Source: Thermothielavioides terrestris NRRL 8126 (taxonomy: Eukaryota > Ascomycota > Sordariomycetes > Sordariales > Chaetomiaceae). Taken from it: a DNA stretch of 64,000 nt. Below, in pieces: positions 1-10,946 of the stretch. The position numbers were made by a program, and so were the translations under genes. Location: NCBI RefSeq assembly GCF_000226115.1, contig NC_016458.1, forward strand, positions 9,033,501 to 9,097,500, given 5' to 3'. Each line of letters opens with the position of its first letter. Within the stretch, counting starts at the first letter, position 1. A model generated the notes under the pieces. That model saw only the letters and a program-made list of their open reading frames with translations. It did not search any database and had not been told where the DNA came from.

Positions 1-2142
1 CTTTATACTTCTATAGCTTAGGGGTCGTCTTAATAGTAGACGTGGCCAAAGGCGAGTAGTACTTCTATAGATCGATCTTACACTTATAGATCTTAAGAAA
101 GAGGTCTCCTACGTTAAGACCCTTCTAAAGAGTATTTTAAATAAACTTAAGGAAGTCTACCTACTTCGCAATATAGATAGAGTCCTTGTCGTCCTTCTTT
201 AGGGTACGCTAATAGTCCTTAAGAGCTACCTAGATCTATTGATCAAGTATATACTATATAGTTAGAACGATTATATACTATAGCTCTTTATAAACTTTGG
301 TAGAGGCGATAGCATATATATAGTCGATCAACTCAAAGTGGTCGTAGATAATTTTGCTAATCGGCTAGTATCTCCCTTTAATTAGATTATAAAGGTAACC
401 TCTATCTCTATACTATTTAGGATCGTCGCCCTTCTAGCGCTTTAGGAACTTAGCTTTGAAAGTTGCCTAGGTCTCTTAGTCCTTTTTCTCCTAGTAATAG
501 ATAATAGGCTAGATCATAGTATTGTACTAAAGCTCGAATAGGTATATATAGGTCTTGTTATTAGTAACTTAATAAGCCTTATATATCTCTTCGAAGGTCT
601 TAATCTAATATATAGCATTTTAACTAGAGAAATAGCCCTAAAGGCTAGCCTTCGCCGAGGTTAGAAAGGTCGTACTAAGTATAGTAGTAAGAATATACTT
701 GGTTATCTTCTTTAGAGCTTCGGCTTTAGAGAGACTAGAAGGTATTACTATAAGTACCTCTATATAGATAGGCGGAGTAGAGGTATTTAGCGAAGACGGA
801 AGAGGTGTCTATACCACTTTGGCTAGGTCTTCTTCGCTTAGTATACCTTAGAAAGGCTATAAGATAGATATATCTTTAGACTCTCTCTTAGAGGTTAGCG
901 TTAAGATTAATAGTGTTATAGAGGTCGACGGAATTCCTAGAGCTTCTATAGATAGTATATATATATATCGCTAGAGTCTAGTCATTAGACGCTTAGCTAT
1001 CGTCTTCGAGAAAGGCAACGACTATATCGATAAACTATAAAAAGACTAATATATATACTTCTATAGGAATGTCGACTCCTTTAACATCTATCTAAGGGAA
1101 GAAAACCTCTTAAAAAACTAGGTTCCTTCGAAATATATAGTCTAAACGCCTTGAAGGATGACTATAGGTTCCTTGTAAATCACCTAGATACCTTTAGCAA
1201 CCAATATACTAGATCTAACTAGCGTAATAGCAGTAAGAGTATAGCTCTTAAAAAAAAAAGCAAAAGTCTACGTTAAGACCTTATATCCAATATAAAATAG
1301 TACTAGATATATTATTAAAAGGAGCTAAGTGTCGTAAAGGTATAGTCCTAAGCTTAGAAGCCTATAAATAGCTACTACGTTTAACTATTTTTATAACTAG
1401 TTTAGCTAGACTAGGGAAGAAAATGATAATCAATAAAAATTCTACCCCTATCTCTACTTAGGAGGATAGAACTATTGTCTTTCGATTAGGTTAGCATTTT
1501 ACAACCGCTATATCGATAATAACAAAGCCTTAATAGGTCTTCGAAGTATTAGGGATAACGGGATATCTTTTTAATGCCCTACACTGTCTAGGCAAAGGAA
1601 GGTCTCCTAGGACAAGGTCTTAATAGACCCTTAGAATATATACGCCTTAATAGGTTTCTATACCTCCTGGAGATACCGGTATTAGTATACTAGAGCCTTA
1701 ATAGGTTGGCTATATCGTCGTTGTATAGCTATTAATATAGTATTGTATAGTTCTATGATCTTAGAAGACTTCGTAGTCTATACTATCCTATTTAGATATA
1801 GAGCTAAGCTCCTCCTTGATTAAGCCCCTATTTGAAATAGTGTAAAACCTCTATACTAACCTACCCTACTACACCTAGGATTAGGCGTATAAGATAGCTC
1901 CTAAAGGAATATAGTATACCTCTAGACGAATAAAGATAGTATATATCGAGTAGTAGGAAGGATATCTCCTAAGAGGAAGATATATAGCTTAGATATATCT
2001 AGTAGGATATAATAGAAAGACAAAAGACAATAAGAATATGGTTAGAGCTCAATAGCTCGAATACCTACTATCTAGATAGAGGTAGGACAACGAAAGGAGA
2101 GGCTCAATAGCCTTCCTAGAAGAAGGAGGACCACCAACGTAG
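1..2142 (-). repeat. RIP-degraded partial retroelement body, class unresolved
   Basis: The sequence is AT-rich, dominated by TA steps and short of CA and TG, as expected after RIP. No open frame of useful length survives. On the minus strand one frame stays readable between about 250 and 600 if TAG/TAA are taken as mutated Gln or Trp codons, and it gives an aromatic- and lysine-rich protein that could be a Gag-like relic. I could not find integrase or reverse transcriptase motifs. The candidate LTR at 2143-2248 would be the 5' LTR of this element if it reads leftward. The element continues off the left edge of the window. The family assignment is unknown and the Gag idea is weak. Confidence 0.5.
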
Positions 2143-2248
2143 TGTTAACGAACGTATATTGACAATTGCTTAATGTCTTGCTTAATGATAAAGAAGATAG
2201 GCTTAGCCTACTTAAATATATATGATTAGAGGGCTAGACCCCCTGACA
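2143..2248 (-). repeat. Candidate short LTR (106 bp) of the leftmost element
   Basis: On the minus strand the segment begins TGTCAGGGGG and ends GTTCGTTAACA, giving the TG...CA termini expected of an LTR. It is much less mutated than the DNA to its left, which resembles the gene-facing Copia LTR halves elsewhere in the window. No second copy lies in the window, so neither the LTR identity nor a target duplication can be confirmed. Confidence 0.4.
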
Positions 2249-2327
2249 ACGAATGCAACGCTCTAAGACAAACAGAAAAGCAGAAAAACTAAGTCCCCCT
2301 ATGTCTAGGTAGTCTATCACCCTAATC
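2249..2327. other. Short non-RIP patch between two repeats
   Basis: About 80 bases that match neither the Copia gag relic to the right nor the element to the left. CA and TG dinucleotides are retained, so this patch was not heavily mutated. It may be a remnant of the original target sequence or the end of another repeat. I see no gene in it. Confidence 0.35.
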
Positions 2328-3041
2328 CATTATTATACTATATTCGAAGATTAGTATACTCTATAAAGTAGATAGACCAGTAGTTAGCTACTACTATAGT
2401 AGCTATAAAGGTTAATATCTAGGTAAAGTGGTTAGTCTAACGTTCGTAGTCCTTATACTTATAATCTAGATCCTTCTCGACCTATATAATGACTATAGCG
2501 ATATTATTATTAAACTACTTTTCTTTTTTATTATAGAGCTTCCTCTAATAGCTATTTAGTACCTTGATACTAGGCTACTCTTATAAACCCTCGTTCTTAG
2601 AGAGGGTCTAGGAATCTATATCGTCCTCCTAGGCTATAGAGGCAGTGCTAGGCTGCTACTCGCCTATAGTAGACGCTCTTAGATTTGCTAGAGCTTTTAC
2701 ATTAGCTATAGCTTCTATAGCTATAGCTAGTATAGAAGCTCGTAGTTCGACGATATATTCCTAGAGCTTACGTTGGATATACTCCTAGGCGAGGTTATAG
2801 GTATTGGCTAGTATAGGCTTTGGGAATAGCTCTACCTTACCCTCGAAATAGTCGAGTAAGTCGAGGTACTTAGCCTTATTGACGAACTTACGATTCTAAA
2901 CTACCTAGTTATCTAGGCTAGCTAGGATAATATCAATCTTTATATTGGCTTTCGAAGATATAGTAGTTACTACTAAGTGCTATATATAGGGCTATATACT
3001 TAGAGATAGGGCTAGGTTTTCGAGCCAATAAGACTCTTAAT
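2328..3041 (-). pseudogene. Copia Gag relic, 5' part only
   Basis: This is the reverse complement of the sequence that follows the LTRs at 30522 and 46523, starting with the same leader and continuing into the same Gag frame. Homology to those copies stops abruptly near 2328, so the rest of the element is missing or displaced. Many in-frame TAG/TAA codons make it non-functional. The orientation places the element leftward, with its LTR facing the gene block. Confidence 0.75.
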
Positions 3042-3249
3042 TGTTAGAACCGCTATATAGGCTTAGGAAGATAAAGCTATTACGATACAAGTGATATATA
3101 CAACTGGGAGCAATTGTAGTGTTGAAGATGTTGTATTGTAGGAGAGAGGCTCTTCAAGAGCCCAGTCTTGGGCGGCAGTTGGACATCAAGCTGGTAGATC
3201 CTAATCTCGGTGGGCCGGCCCGGAGCCCCAGGCCGGGCCGGTTCTGACA
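3042..3249 (-). repeat. Copia LTR (5' LTR of a minus-strand copy)
   Basis: A 208-bp LTR that on the minus strand begins TGTCAGAACC and ends GGTTCTAACA, the same family as the LTRs at 30313, 43825 and 46314. The half next to the genes keeps a GC-rich sequence, while the half next to the element body is AT-shifted. It marks the exact left edge of the gene block. No target duplication partner is visible. Confidence 0.85.
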
Positions 3250-4572
3250 ATCCCCAGATCCGACTGAACCGAATCGCCACATTGCCGCCGCGGCGCCGCC
3301 CACGCTGCCGGCCGAGGGCACGGCTTCGCTTCGCTACCAGCTGTGCCTCCACAGAAACGGACGCACGCGCCTTGCATTGAGTGGCGGCGTGAATCCGTCT
3401 CAGGTAAGAAATTGTTGTACGCACTTCCGGGAACAAGTGAGGAACTGTTCTGGAGGGGGGCCATGCCAAGAAGGACATGGAAAGTTCATCAACAATTAGA
3501 CTCGGGGAGCCGGCCGTTGCCGTTCTCGTCCAGGCTCAGTTCGGATTGTTAGCGCGTCGGCTTCAGGTAGGAGCCCATTCGCTGGCCGGAGCTCTGACTC
3601 CTGGAGTGGGAGGCTCCAGAAGGGCGATGAACAAATTGCATTGGGGAAGATGCCAAGATGCCCTGCCCTGCGAACGTCGTCAGTCGCATCAGCCAGCAAC
3701 TGCATCTGCTCATTGTATTTTCCCCTCGAGAATTGCCTTGATGCGTACCTGATCGAGCTTGAAGTGGCGGCGGCGCAGCCGCTCTCTGAACGTCAGCGAC
3801 GGTCTCGGGAAGAAGAAGTGTACCAGCTGCTACGGTCGACATCTGTGAGCCAGTCGTGGCCTTGTGGGCCGTTAGCAGAGTAGTCGGAGTAGCGCCGTCC
3901 ACGGGCTTTCTAATGGTAAAATGCTGTGGCAGCTGGAGGCTGGTCTGCCATGGGTTGTTCAGTCAGGCCACGCCCCGTGCAGGTATGTACAGACAACGTG
4001 GTGCAGCATCAAGTCGAGGCATTCGCAACAACACAGGAACAACTTGTCACATCAAGTCAGGTGAAGACATTTTCCTAATTTTCCACGCATTTCCCAATCT
4101 TCCCAGTCTTATCGCCGAGCACCAGCCAGTTCCGATATGTGAAGCCAACTCCATCCGTGGCCGATGCTCTCGACGCGGTACCCAATACAATGCCGTCATA
4201 CATAATATTAGAAATAAAAAAAAGAAAGAAAAAGAAAAGATGACAAAAAGAAACAAAGAAAAGAAAAAGAAAAGAAAAAAGAAGAAAGAAGAACAGGAAG
4301 AAAGAAGAGAAAAAAAAAAAAAGGAAACCCCAAAACTCGGAAGTCTAACGCACCATGCTGTGATTTCCTTAAAAAAAGAGACTTTTGTGTGCAACTTATG
4401 CCATGACCAATCCTTAACCCAGCCCGTCAAACTCAGGGTCACTGTTGCCGAGAGGTGAAGATTACCTGAATGAGAGAGCGAAACTAGAGAGACAAGCAAC
4501 AGACTATCACAAGTCGCTGCCAATCACGCCCGAACCCCCCCTAGCTGAGACGCACACGCACCGTCATTGCCG
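3250..4572. other. Intergenic region downstream of the coiled-coil gene
   Basis: GC-rich, unique-looking sequence between the Copia LTR and the stop of the minus-strand gene at 4573. The open frames seen here overlap on both strands, start and stop arbitrarily and lack recognisable motifs. The only distinct structure is the purine tract at 4207-4326. I see no supported gene. Confidence 0.5.
4207..4326 (+). repeat. Long polypurine (A/G) tract
   Basis: About 120 bases that are almost entirely A and G on the plus strand, made of irregular GAAA and AAAG runs ending in a 13-14 base A run. It lies about 250 bp downstream of the stop codon of the coiled-coil gene. It translates to a meaningless Lys/Glu run on one strand and Phe/Ser on the other. 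Confidence 0.8.
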
Positions 4573-6973
4573 TCAGATGTCCTCGGGCGGGCCATCGACG
4601 GCGACCTCGGACGCGGTCTGCGAGTGGGCGTGGAAGTGGCCGAGCCTGCCGCGCGGGCTGCTGCCGCGGCTCTGGCCGGGCATGGACAGCGTGCGGGCGC
4701 GGCGAGACCCGGGCCGCGGGATCAGGCGCGAGCGCGAGCGCTGCTCCTCGAGCGCCGGGCGCGCCTGCTCCTTGGAGATGACCAGCCCCTGCGTGATGGA
4801 CATCAGCTCGCCGCCCTCGACCGCGCACATGCTGGGCCAGACGACCAGCAGGATCTCGTCCGGGTCGATCTCGCCCTCCATCATCTCGTCGTCCGGGCCG
4901 TGCGACGCCGCGTCGTGGAAGGCGCTGCTCTGGCTGGTGCCGCCGCCGTGCTCCGTACCGTCCGCGGCGGTGCCGGCGGCGGCGCTGTCGGGTCTTCTCC
5001 CGTCGGGGGAGGCCTCGACCGTCTCGAGGCGGTCGTCGGGGGCGACGGACTCGTCCGGGTCGTCGGTGGTGTGCGGCACGCCGGCGGCGTCGCGCTCGGC
5101 CGCCTCGGCGAACTCGGGCAGCTCCAGCACCTGCCAGTCGAAGTCGTCGTAGGGCGGGCCGAAGTAGGGCTCGATCTTGATCTGGGCCAGCTGGATGCGC
5201 ATCCACTGATCGCGGGCGAGCCGGCAGGCGGCCTCGAGGCCGGAGCAGAAGGCCTCGAACTGCAGCGCGCCGAGCAGGTGCTGGACCAGCCACGAGACCT
5301 CGCGCACGACCATCTTGACGCGGCGCGCGCCCAGGTCGGCCTGCCGCTCCGGCATCATGGAGAGCAGGGTGGCGCGCATGTGGGCCTCGCGCGTCGGGTC
5401 CTCGTCCTCGAGCGCGCGCAGGAACTTGACCAGGTTCTCGTCGTCGTCGTCGAGCAGGTACACGGGCCGGAAGAGGTGCTTGTGCATGGCGCGCGAGAGC
5501 ACCGCCAGCACGGCGCTGATGCGCATGCCCTTGGCCGCCGGCGTGTTGGACTGCGGCAGCGGGATCTGCAGCTGCGTCGCGTGCTTGAGGTACGGCGAGT
5601 TGCGCAGGTTGGTCCAGCACGACGGGTCGGCCAGGATCTGCTCGTCGATGTCCGGCCGGAACGTCGCTTCGACGAGCGTGACGATGGTGGTCCAGATCTT
5701 GTCCAGAACGGTGACGCTGCGTTGCGGCTGATGTTAGTATGTCTGTATGTATGTGTGTGTGTGTTTGTGTGTGCGCTCGGCTTGGAGACGGAAATGCGCT
5801 TCTCGAGACTTACTAGGTATCGTCGTTATCGCTGTTGAGGACGATGCGGTACTGTTCGAGGTCGGTGAGCTTCCCCCTCGTGATGTGGAGGTTCTGCGTG
5901 GTGTCGTCCAGCTGGCTCTGCAGGTCGCGCCCATGTGCCTCTGCTTTGTCGGCTCGTTCACCCTCTGCTTTTAGCTTGCCATGCAGGTCCTCGATTTCGG
6001 CGTCCTTGTCGGCCACCGTCTGCTGCAGCGACGCGATCTGCTCCTCGGCAGCCCGCAGCGACTCCTGCAGGCTCTCGATCTCAGTGTTCTTCTGAGTGAT
6101 GGTGTCGTTGAGCGACGCAATTTCTTGCCTGGCCGCCTCGAGCTCCTCTTCGAGCTTCCTCTTTTCCTCCTCGAGTGTCGCAATCCTCTCCTTCAGCGAA
6201 GCGATCTCGGCTTCATTGTCAGCCTTGACCTGCTCGAGACCGGCCTTGGCGGCCTCGAGATCGGCGATGTTCCCCTTGAGCGTCTCAATCTCGGCTTCGT
6301 TGTTGGCCTTGATCTCCTCCAGATTAGTCTTCGCCGCCGTGAGCTCCGCGATCTCGTCCGCGGCCTTGGCAGCAGCAGCAGCGGCAGCCTCCTCGCCGAG
6401 CCTCTTCTCCTCCTCAACGGCAGCCTTGGCCGCTTGCAGATCGGCGTACTCCTGAGAAGTCTTTGCTTGCAAGTCTGCGTACTCCTGAGAAGTCTTTGCC
6501 TGCAGGTCGGCGTACTCCTGAGCAGTCTTCGCCTGCAGGTCTGCGTACTCCTGAGCAGACTTTGCCTGCAGGTCTGCGTACTCTTTGGCAGCAGTCGCCG
6601 CAGCCTCGGCGGCGTTTGCCTTTTCCTCTTCCAACCTCTTCTGCGTGTCCTCGAGGTCGCCTTCCAACCTCGTCCTGGCAGCGCTGAGTTGGACGATCTC
6701 CTGCACCTTTTCCTGCACCAAGTGCTCGAGGTCCTTCTTCTCGTTCTCGATCACATCCTTCTGCGCCTCGAGTTCGTTCCGGAATTTCCGGTACTCCTCG
6801 AGCACGACCTGGTGCGAGGTGGAGAGTTTGTTGTTCTGCTCCTTGACGTACAGGAAGTCGCTGAAGACGTCGGCCACGAGCTTGTAGTTCGGGTCGGACG
6901 TTAGGTCGCGAATGGCGCGGACCAGGCCGTCGACCGTCTGCGTGGGATCGGCGGAGCCGATGTGGGAGCCCAT
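4573..6973 (-). CDS. Coiled-coil protein with conserved C-terminal helical region
   Basis: Two exons, 6973-5814 and 5716-4573, encode about 767 residues. The intron (5717-5813) has a GTAAGT donor, a CTAAC branch site and a CAG acceptor, and splicing joins both halves in one frame. The start is the ATG that begins MGSHIGSADP; the frame upstream of it has no ATG. Residues about 10-60 form a short non-coiled head. About 60-380 is a continuous Glu/Lys/Ala-rich coiled coil containing an 11-residue repeat, YADLQAK(T/S)(A/S)QE. The part after the intron (about 390-560) is a Leu/Trp-rich helical domain, followed by a low-complexity tail rich in Asp, Glu, Ser and Arg. I do not recognise the family. 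A cytoskeletal, tethering or scaffolding role is a guess from the coiled coil alone. Confidence 0.85.
5741..5776 (-). repeat. (TG)n microsatellite inside the intron
   Basis: A run of TG and TATG units on the plus strand lies inside the single intron of the coiled-coil gene, between donor and branch site. It lengthens the intron but touches no splice signal. Confidence 0.7.
6436..6590 (-). repeat. 33-bp coding tandem repeat (five units)
   Basis: Units begin near 6436, 6469, 6502, 6535 and 6568, each 33 bp, encoding the 11-residue repeat YADLQAK(T/S)(A/S)QE. Units differ at only a few positions, so expansion looks recent compared with the rest of the coiled coil. Eleven residues is a hendecad, which changes the coiled-coil pitch relative to heptads. 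Confidence 0.85.
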
Positions 6974-9900
6974 CTTCGGATTGGGAGCGGACTGCCCAGC
7001 GGACGGCCTGGTGCCGGTGCTGTGGGTAGAAGAATAGCGAAAACCGTGGACCTCGGCGGTAGCCAGCTTGGATATCTTGTGTGGGGAACGGGTCGACAAC
7101 AAAAGGAAATGAGAGCAATGATGCTCTTGTCGGTCGGTGTTAGGGGTTGAATTGTGTCGTGAACCTCAGACGGAAGTTCGCGCTGTGAATGGGCCGGAGG
7201 AGGAGGAATTGGAAGAAGATGCTTGGCTGGCTATATACCGGAGATGTCGCCCGAGACATGTGAGGGCCCTTCTTGCCTGACGGCGACAATGATGACGGGC
7301 AGGGCAGACTGGGGTCTCGGACCGGGAACCACACCCGGGTTTGGCCGGTGGCTGGGCATTGAGTCACCCACGCGAGCAGACGTCAAGCAACGACAGATCA
7401 GCGGACTGCCGCGGTGCCCAGCAGCCCAGATTGCCGAATGATGGGTGCCAGTTGGGCTGGGAGCTGGAGCTGCACGAGTCCTGGGAGGGCCGGTCCCACT
7501 CGTCTGGCTGGCCCATCACAGCATGCCAGATGTGAATGGCAGCACCAGACGGAGCAACGCAGCCCAACCTCTGCATTTCTCGAGGCATTGTTCGTCCGCT
7601 GGCCTTGCTGCTTGGTCGCTCCACCTCATTTTACTCGTGTTCAAGCCGCCTCACCAATATGCAGCGCCCAGACTCAAAACAGGAACTGGCCTGCTGGCCT
7701 GTCGCCGTCGACGTTCGAAGCACTTGACGTGGCAGCATCCACTGCCAACACTCCGGCGCAGGGGCATCGTTTGGCGTTGATTGGCCCCGCTTCCGCCGGT
7801 TTTCGACCCCACAGACTCGCAGCGCCAGCAATTGAAAGTGCACGACCGTCATCCATCGGTCTGGAGATGCCCTCGTGGACAGCACTGGAGCCCCAGCCCC
7901 CTGGCGAGCCGGGCTGTCCCGTTCGCTCCTGGCTGCCTGGTGGATGCCAGATTCCTCCGTTGCGTGCTGAAGCTGTCGGCACCGGTGCCGGTGAACTGGG
8001 CCCTCCCGGCCCCTCCCATCTCAGATCGGCGGGAAGCAGCCTCCGCTAGCGCTAGCCGCGATTGTGGGCCGCCGCTCGAGCCAAGCATTGGGCTCGAGTC
8101 TCAACGGTCGGTGCCCAAAACGGGGCGCGCCCAGAATGAGACCGCGGTGATAAGAACCTCTTGGCCCGTTTCTTTCTCAGGGCAAAATTGAGCCCGGCAG
8201 CTTGAGTCGGAATTGTTCGCCGTCGTTGAAACGGAGCATCCCTTTTCGCCTCTCTGCCGCATCTACCTTGTCGGGAGCTTTCGGATGGACAGAATATCCC
8301 CCAGAAACTTCGTTGAATTCCTATGCCTCAGTTCCCATCTCCGCTCGTGACACCCTGGCCTGGGGGCTGAGACCGCCGCCCTAGTGTACAGCTGTACGGA
8401 ACGTACATACACACCGCTTAGCCCCTCAACTGGACCCCTTCTCTCGCCTCGGGTGGATCCATTTCACCCCAGCAACAGAGGTCATCTGACAGCGGTGTGC
8501 ATTCAGTTCCTGGTTGGTTTGCTCTTCATCAGCCTCGTCTCTGTTTGCCAGGGCTTGAAGCCTCCGAATTGAAGCCTCCATGTCTGCGCAAAGCCGGTGC
8601 TTGGGTCCCTGCCGTTCGCTGTGGTTCTCTTGTGGCAATGAGCTGCAAAACGAAGGACATTGAGCCTGCGCAAGTCAAGTGAATCAATTGAATGTCGCCT
8701 CGCCTTCAACTCTTGTGTCTCTTCGCCAGATGCTTAGCCTCGAGTTCTATGATATGGCAGGCGTAAGTAATCATTGTGGCGGGAATCCCTATGAGCCGGG
8801 AAGCTGTCGGTGTAGATTTCCCAAGCGACAGGGTAGTCGTTTTTCTCAAGCGATGGGATTTCGTTGTCTAATGTAACCATATAGCAAGGAAGACCACTTT
8901 GCTGTAGGCTGGGCTCCGACGAAGTGTGCGCTCACCAAAACCCATTCTTGGGGGGGAGAAGACCCGCGAGAGACGGGACTGGAAGATGGAGGTTGGAACA
9001 CAAGCCAGTAAGCAATAACACCGCCCCCTCTTACTTGAAGTTGCGAAATAAATGAGTAAGGTCCGCGCGTCAACCTCAAGGCAACAGTTCAGCAACCTTC
9101 ATACATAAACGTGCCGGGAGTTCTTCCCTGGCTTACGACTTGAAGAACAGGTATCGGCCCGTTTCCCATTCCCGATCTTGCTGCATTCCGAGAAAGAATC
9201 CCCGGCCTCTTCTCAGTTGCTGATAACGCTTTTGTAGTCCCACGTCAGTGACCGAACCAAGTCAGTGGCTGACGGCTCGGAGACCATGGCGCAGCAAAGA
9301 GACGGTAGCGCACGGTTCCCCACCCAGCAGACAACTCGGGGAGGTTGGTAACCGTGTGGTTGGCCATGGGAATTCGCTCTCGTCTCCCGAACATGGCGAC
9401 GGTGTCGTGAGACCTCTGTCCGCGAGGCCTGGGCCTCAACTGGACACGGGTACCGGAGGCGATGATGATGCTGTGCCGAGGGCCGGCCATTCAGCGCGAA
9501 CGGACTAGATGAGCGCAAGCTGACCCTCCTGTTGCGTGCGGCCAACAAGCCCGCATGCCCACATGGAGGGGTAAACAGTGAAGGCGCTGCATGCCTCAGT
9601 TTCGAACCCTTGTCGCACTGTCGGTGGTGAAGGGTGTGCACATCCTCCCCCCCTTGTTCAGGGCGCTGATAGCCGATGTCAAACACCACTTACCACCGCC
9701 GGAGACCTAGAGAAAGTCGAGGCTTGCCATCCCTCGGGCAGCCGGGACAGAGGGGGACAGCTTGGATGCCGGCCTGTGTCTGTGAATTGCTTCTCAATTT
9801 CCCGATCTCGGCAGAAGCGTGCAGCCACTTGCATTGTAGTTGGGTTCTCGGCCATGACATCGACCCCTATCCTCAGGCTGGCATTTAGGACTACAAGACA

Positions 9901-10946
9901 GAAACGCCGCCGCCGGACCGTCGGGCCTTGCCTGAAGCACATAAAAGAAGCGAACCTATGAGTTTGCGCCAATCGGTACACCATGTACGGTGTCGAAACG
10001 TGGATGGAGACTTCTCAGCGACAGTCAAGAGGTCGACTTTATGGTACCGACCCGCACTCCCCGCGCTGTTTTCCGTACCGTCCAGTCATGTCACGCCTCT
10101 CCTAGGGGATAAAGGCAAGGACGAGTAAATACTTGACCCCCAACCTTGGCTGCCATTCGCCTACTGTGGTGATAAAGACTGTATTTTGGACAAGACTTTG
10201 ATTGGTTCTTCGCGCAGGCTGACTGCGAGCCCTACCATGTTTGGGCGGCAATATCGTGATCTTTACCAAGTGCCGGCGACGATGTTATGTACCTTACTTA
10301 TTGCCTTGCCCGCCATGAAACTCTACCCTTCTTACCTTTATGTGATTTACCCACCACTTTCAATTCAGAGGACTAGGACCTTATAATTCAAAACACATTT
10401 GTTCAGGATGTGGACCGCCCGGGTGACAAAAGGGTCGATCAATTCTGACGACACAAGCATCTTCCCTCTCTTCGTCCTCTATGCCGGACCTCCCTTCTAC
10501 GTGCACACATTGAGTTCCCAGCCACCGAGTCCGATGATGAATGTTTGCGACCTCCTTGATCAGCTATGCCATGGGGCGCCGTTATCGACTATCTTCACTT
10601 TCGGAGTTTCCGAGGTTGATGTTCCCTATCGCGACTCTCGCAGGGGCACCAAGTATTTCGACGATGAGCCTGTTCAGCCGATGTTTCCCAGCAAACGAGC
10701 TGCTCAACGCGCGAAGCCAGCACTTATCTCCGCATCGCCAGTTACGTAATGGTCAAGGCCGCCTGGAGCTCTGCGCTATCATCCCAAAACAGCAGGTGAA
10801 CGGTTCCATGGCACGAACCCGGCAGGTCGAGGATTATTCCCAGACCCCACTCCAGGGGTTGGTGTTGGCATTTCAAAGCCCACTTGCGTCAGCGCCGATT
10901 TTACCCTGAACAACCACAAGTTGACCCCCTCTTTGTTGGCAGCGCG
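6974..10946. other. Long intergenic region between divergent genes
   Basis: About 4 kb separates the 5' ends of the minus-strand coiled-coil gene and the plus-strand peptidase gene. Open frames here, including those near 7414-8049, 9213-9689 and 10399-10749, are rich in Pro, Ser, Arg and Cys, overlap on opposite strands and show no domain or plausible intron structure. I found no tRNA or rRNA. The region probably holds the promoters and UTRs of both genes and may contain an unrecognised non-coding gene. Confidence 0.5.

Noticed and set aside
4541..5838. Long open frames on both strands over the second exon of the coiled-coil gene
   Set aside because: They are shadows of the real exon in GC-rich DNA: Arg/Ala/His-rich, with no plausible protein, while the chosen frame continues across a good intron.
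7414..8049. 211-codon plus-strand open frame
   Set aside because: No motif, unusual Pro/Ser/Trp/Cys composition, several overlapping open frames on both strands; typical of GC-rich non-coding DNA.
9213..9689. 158-codon minus-strand open frame
   Set aside because: Low-complexity His/Arg/Ser-rich sequence without domains or intron logic.
10399..10909. Two overlapping plus-strand open frames before the peptidase gene
   Set aside because: They run into the peptidase leader in other frames and have no recognisable features.
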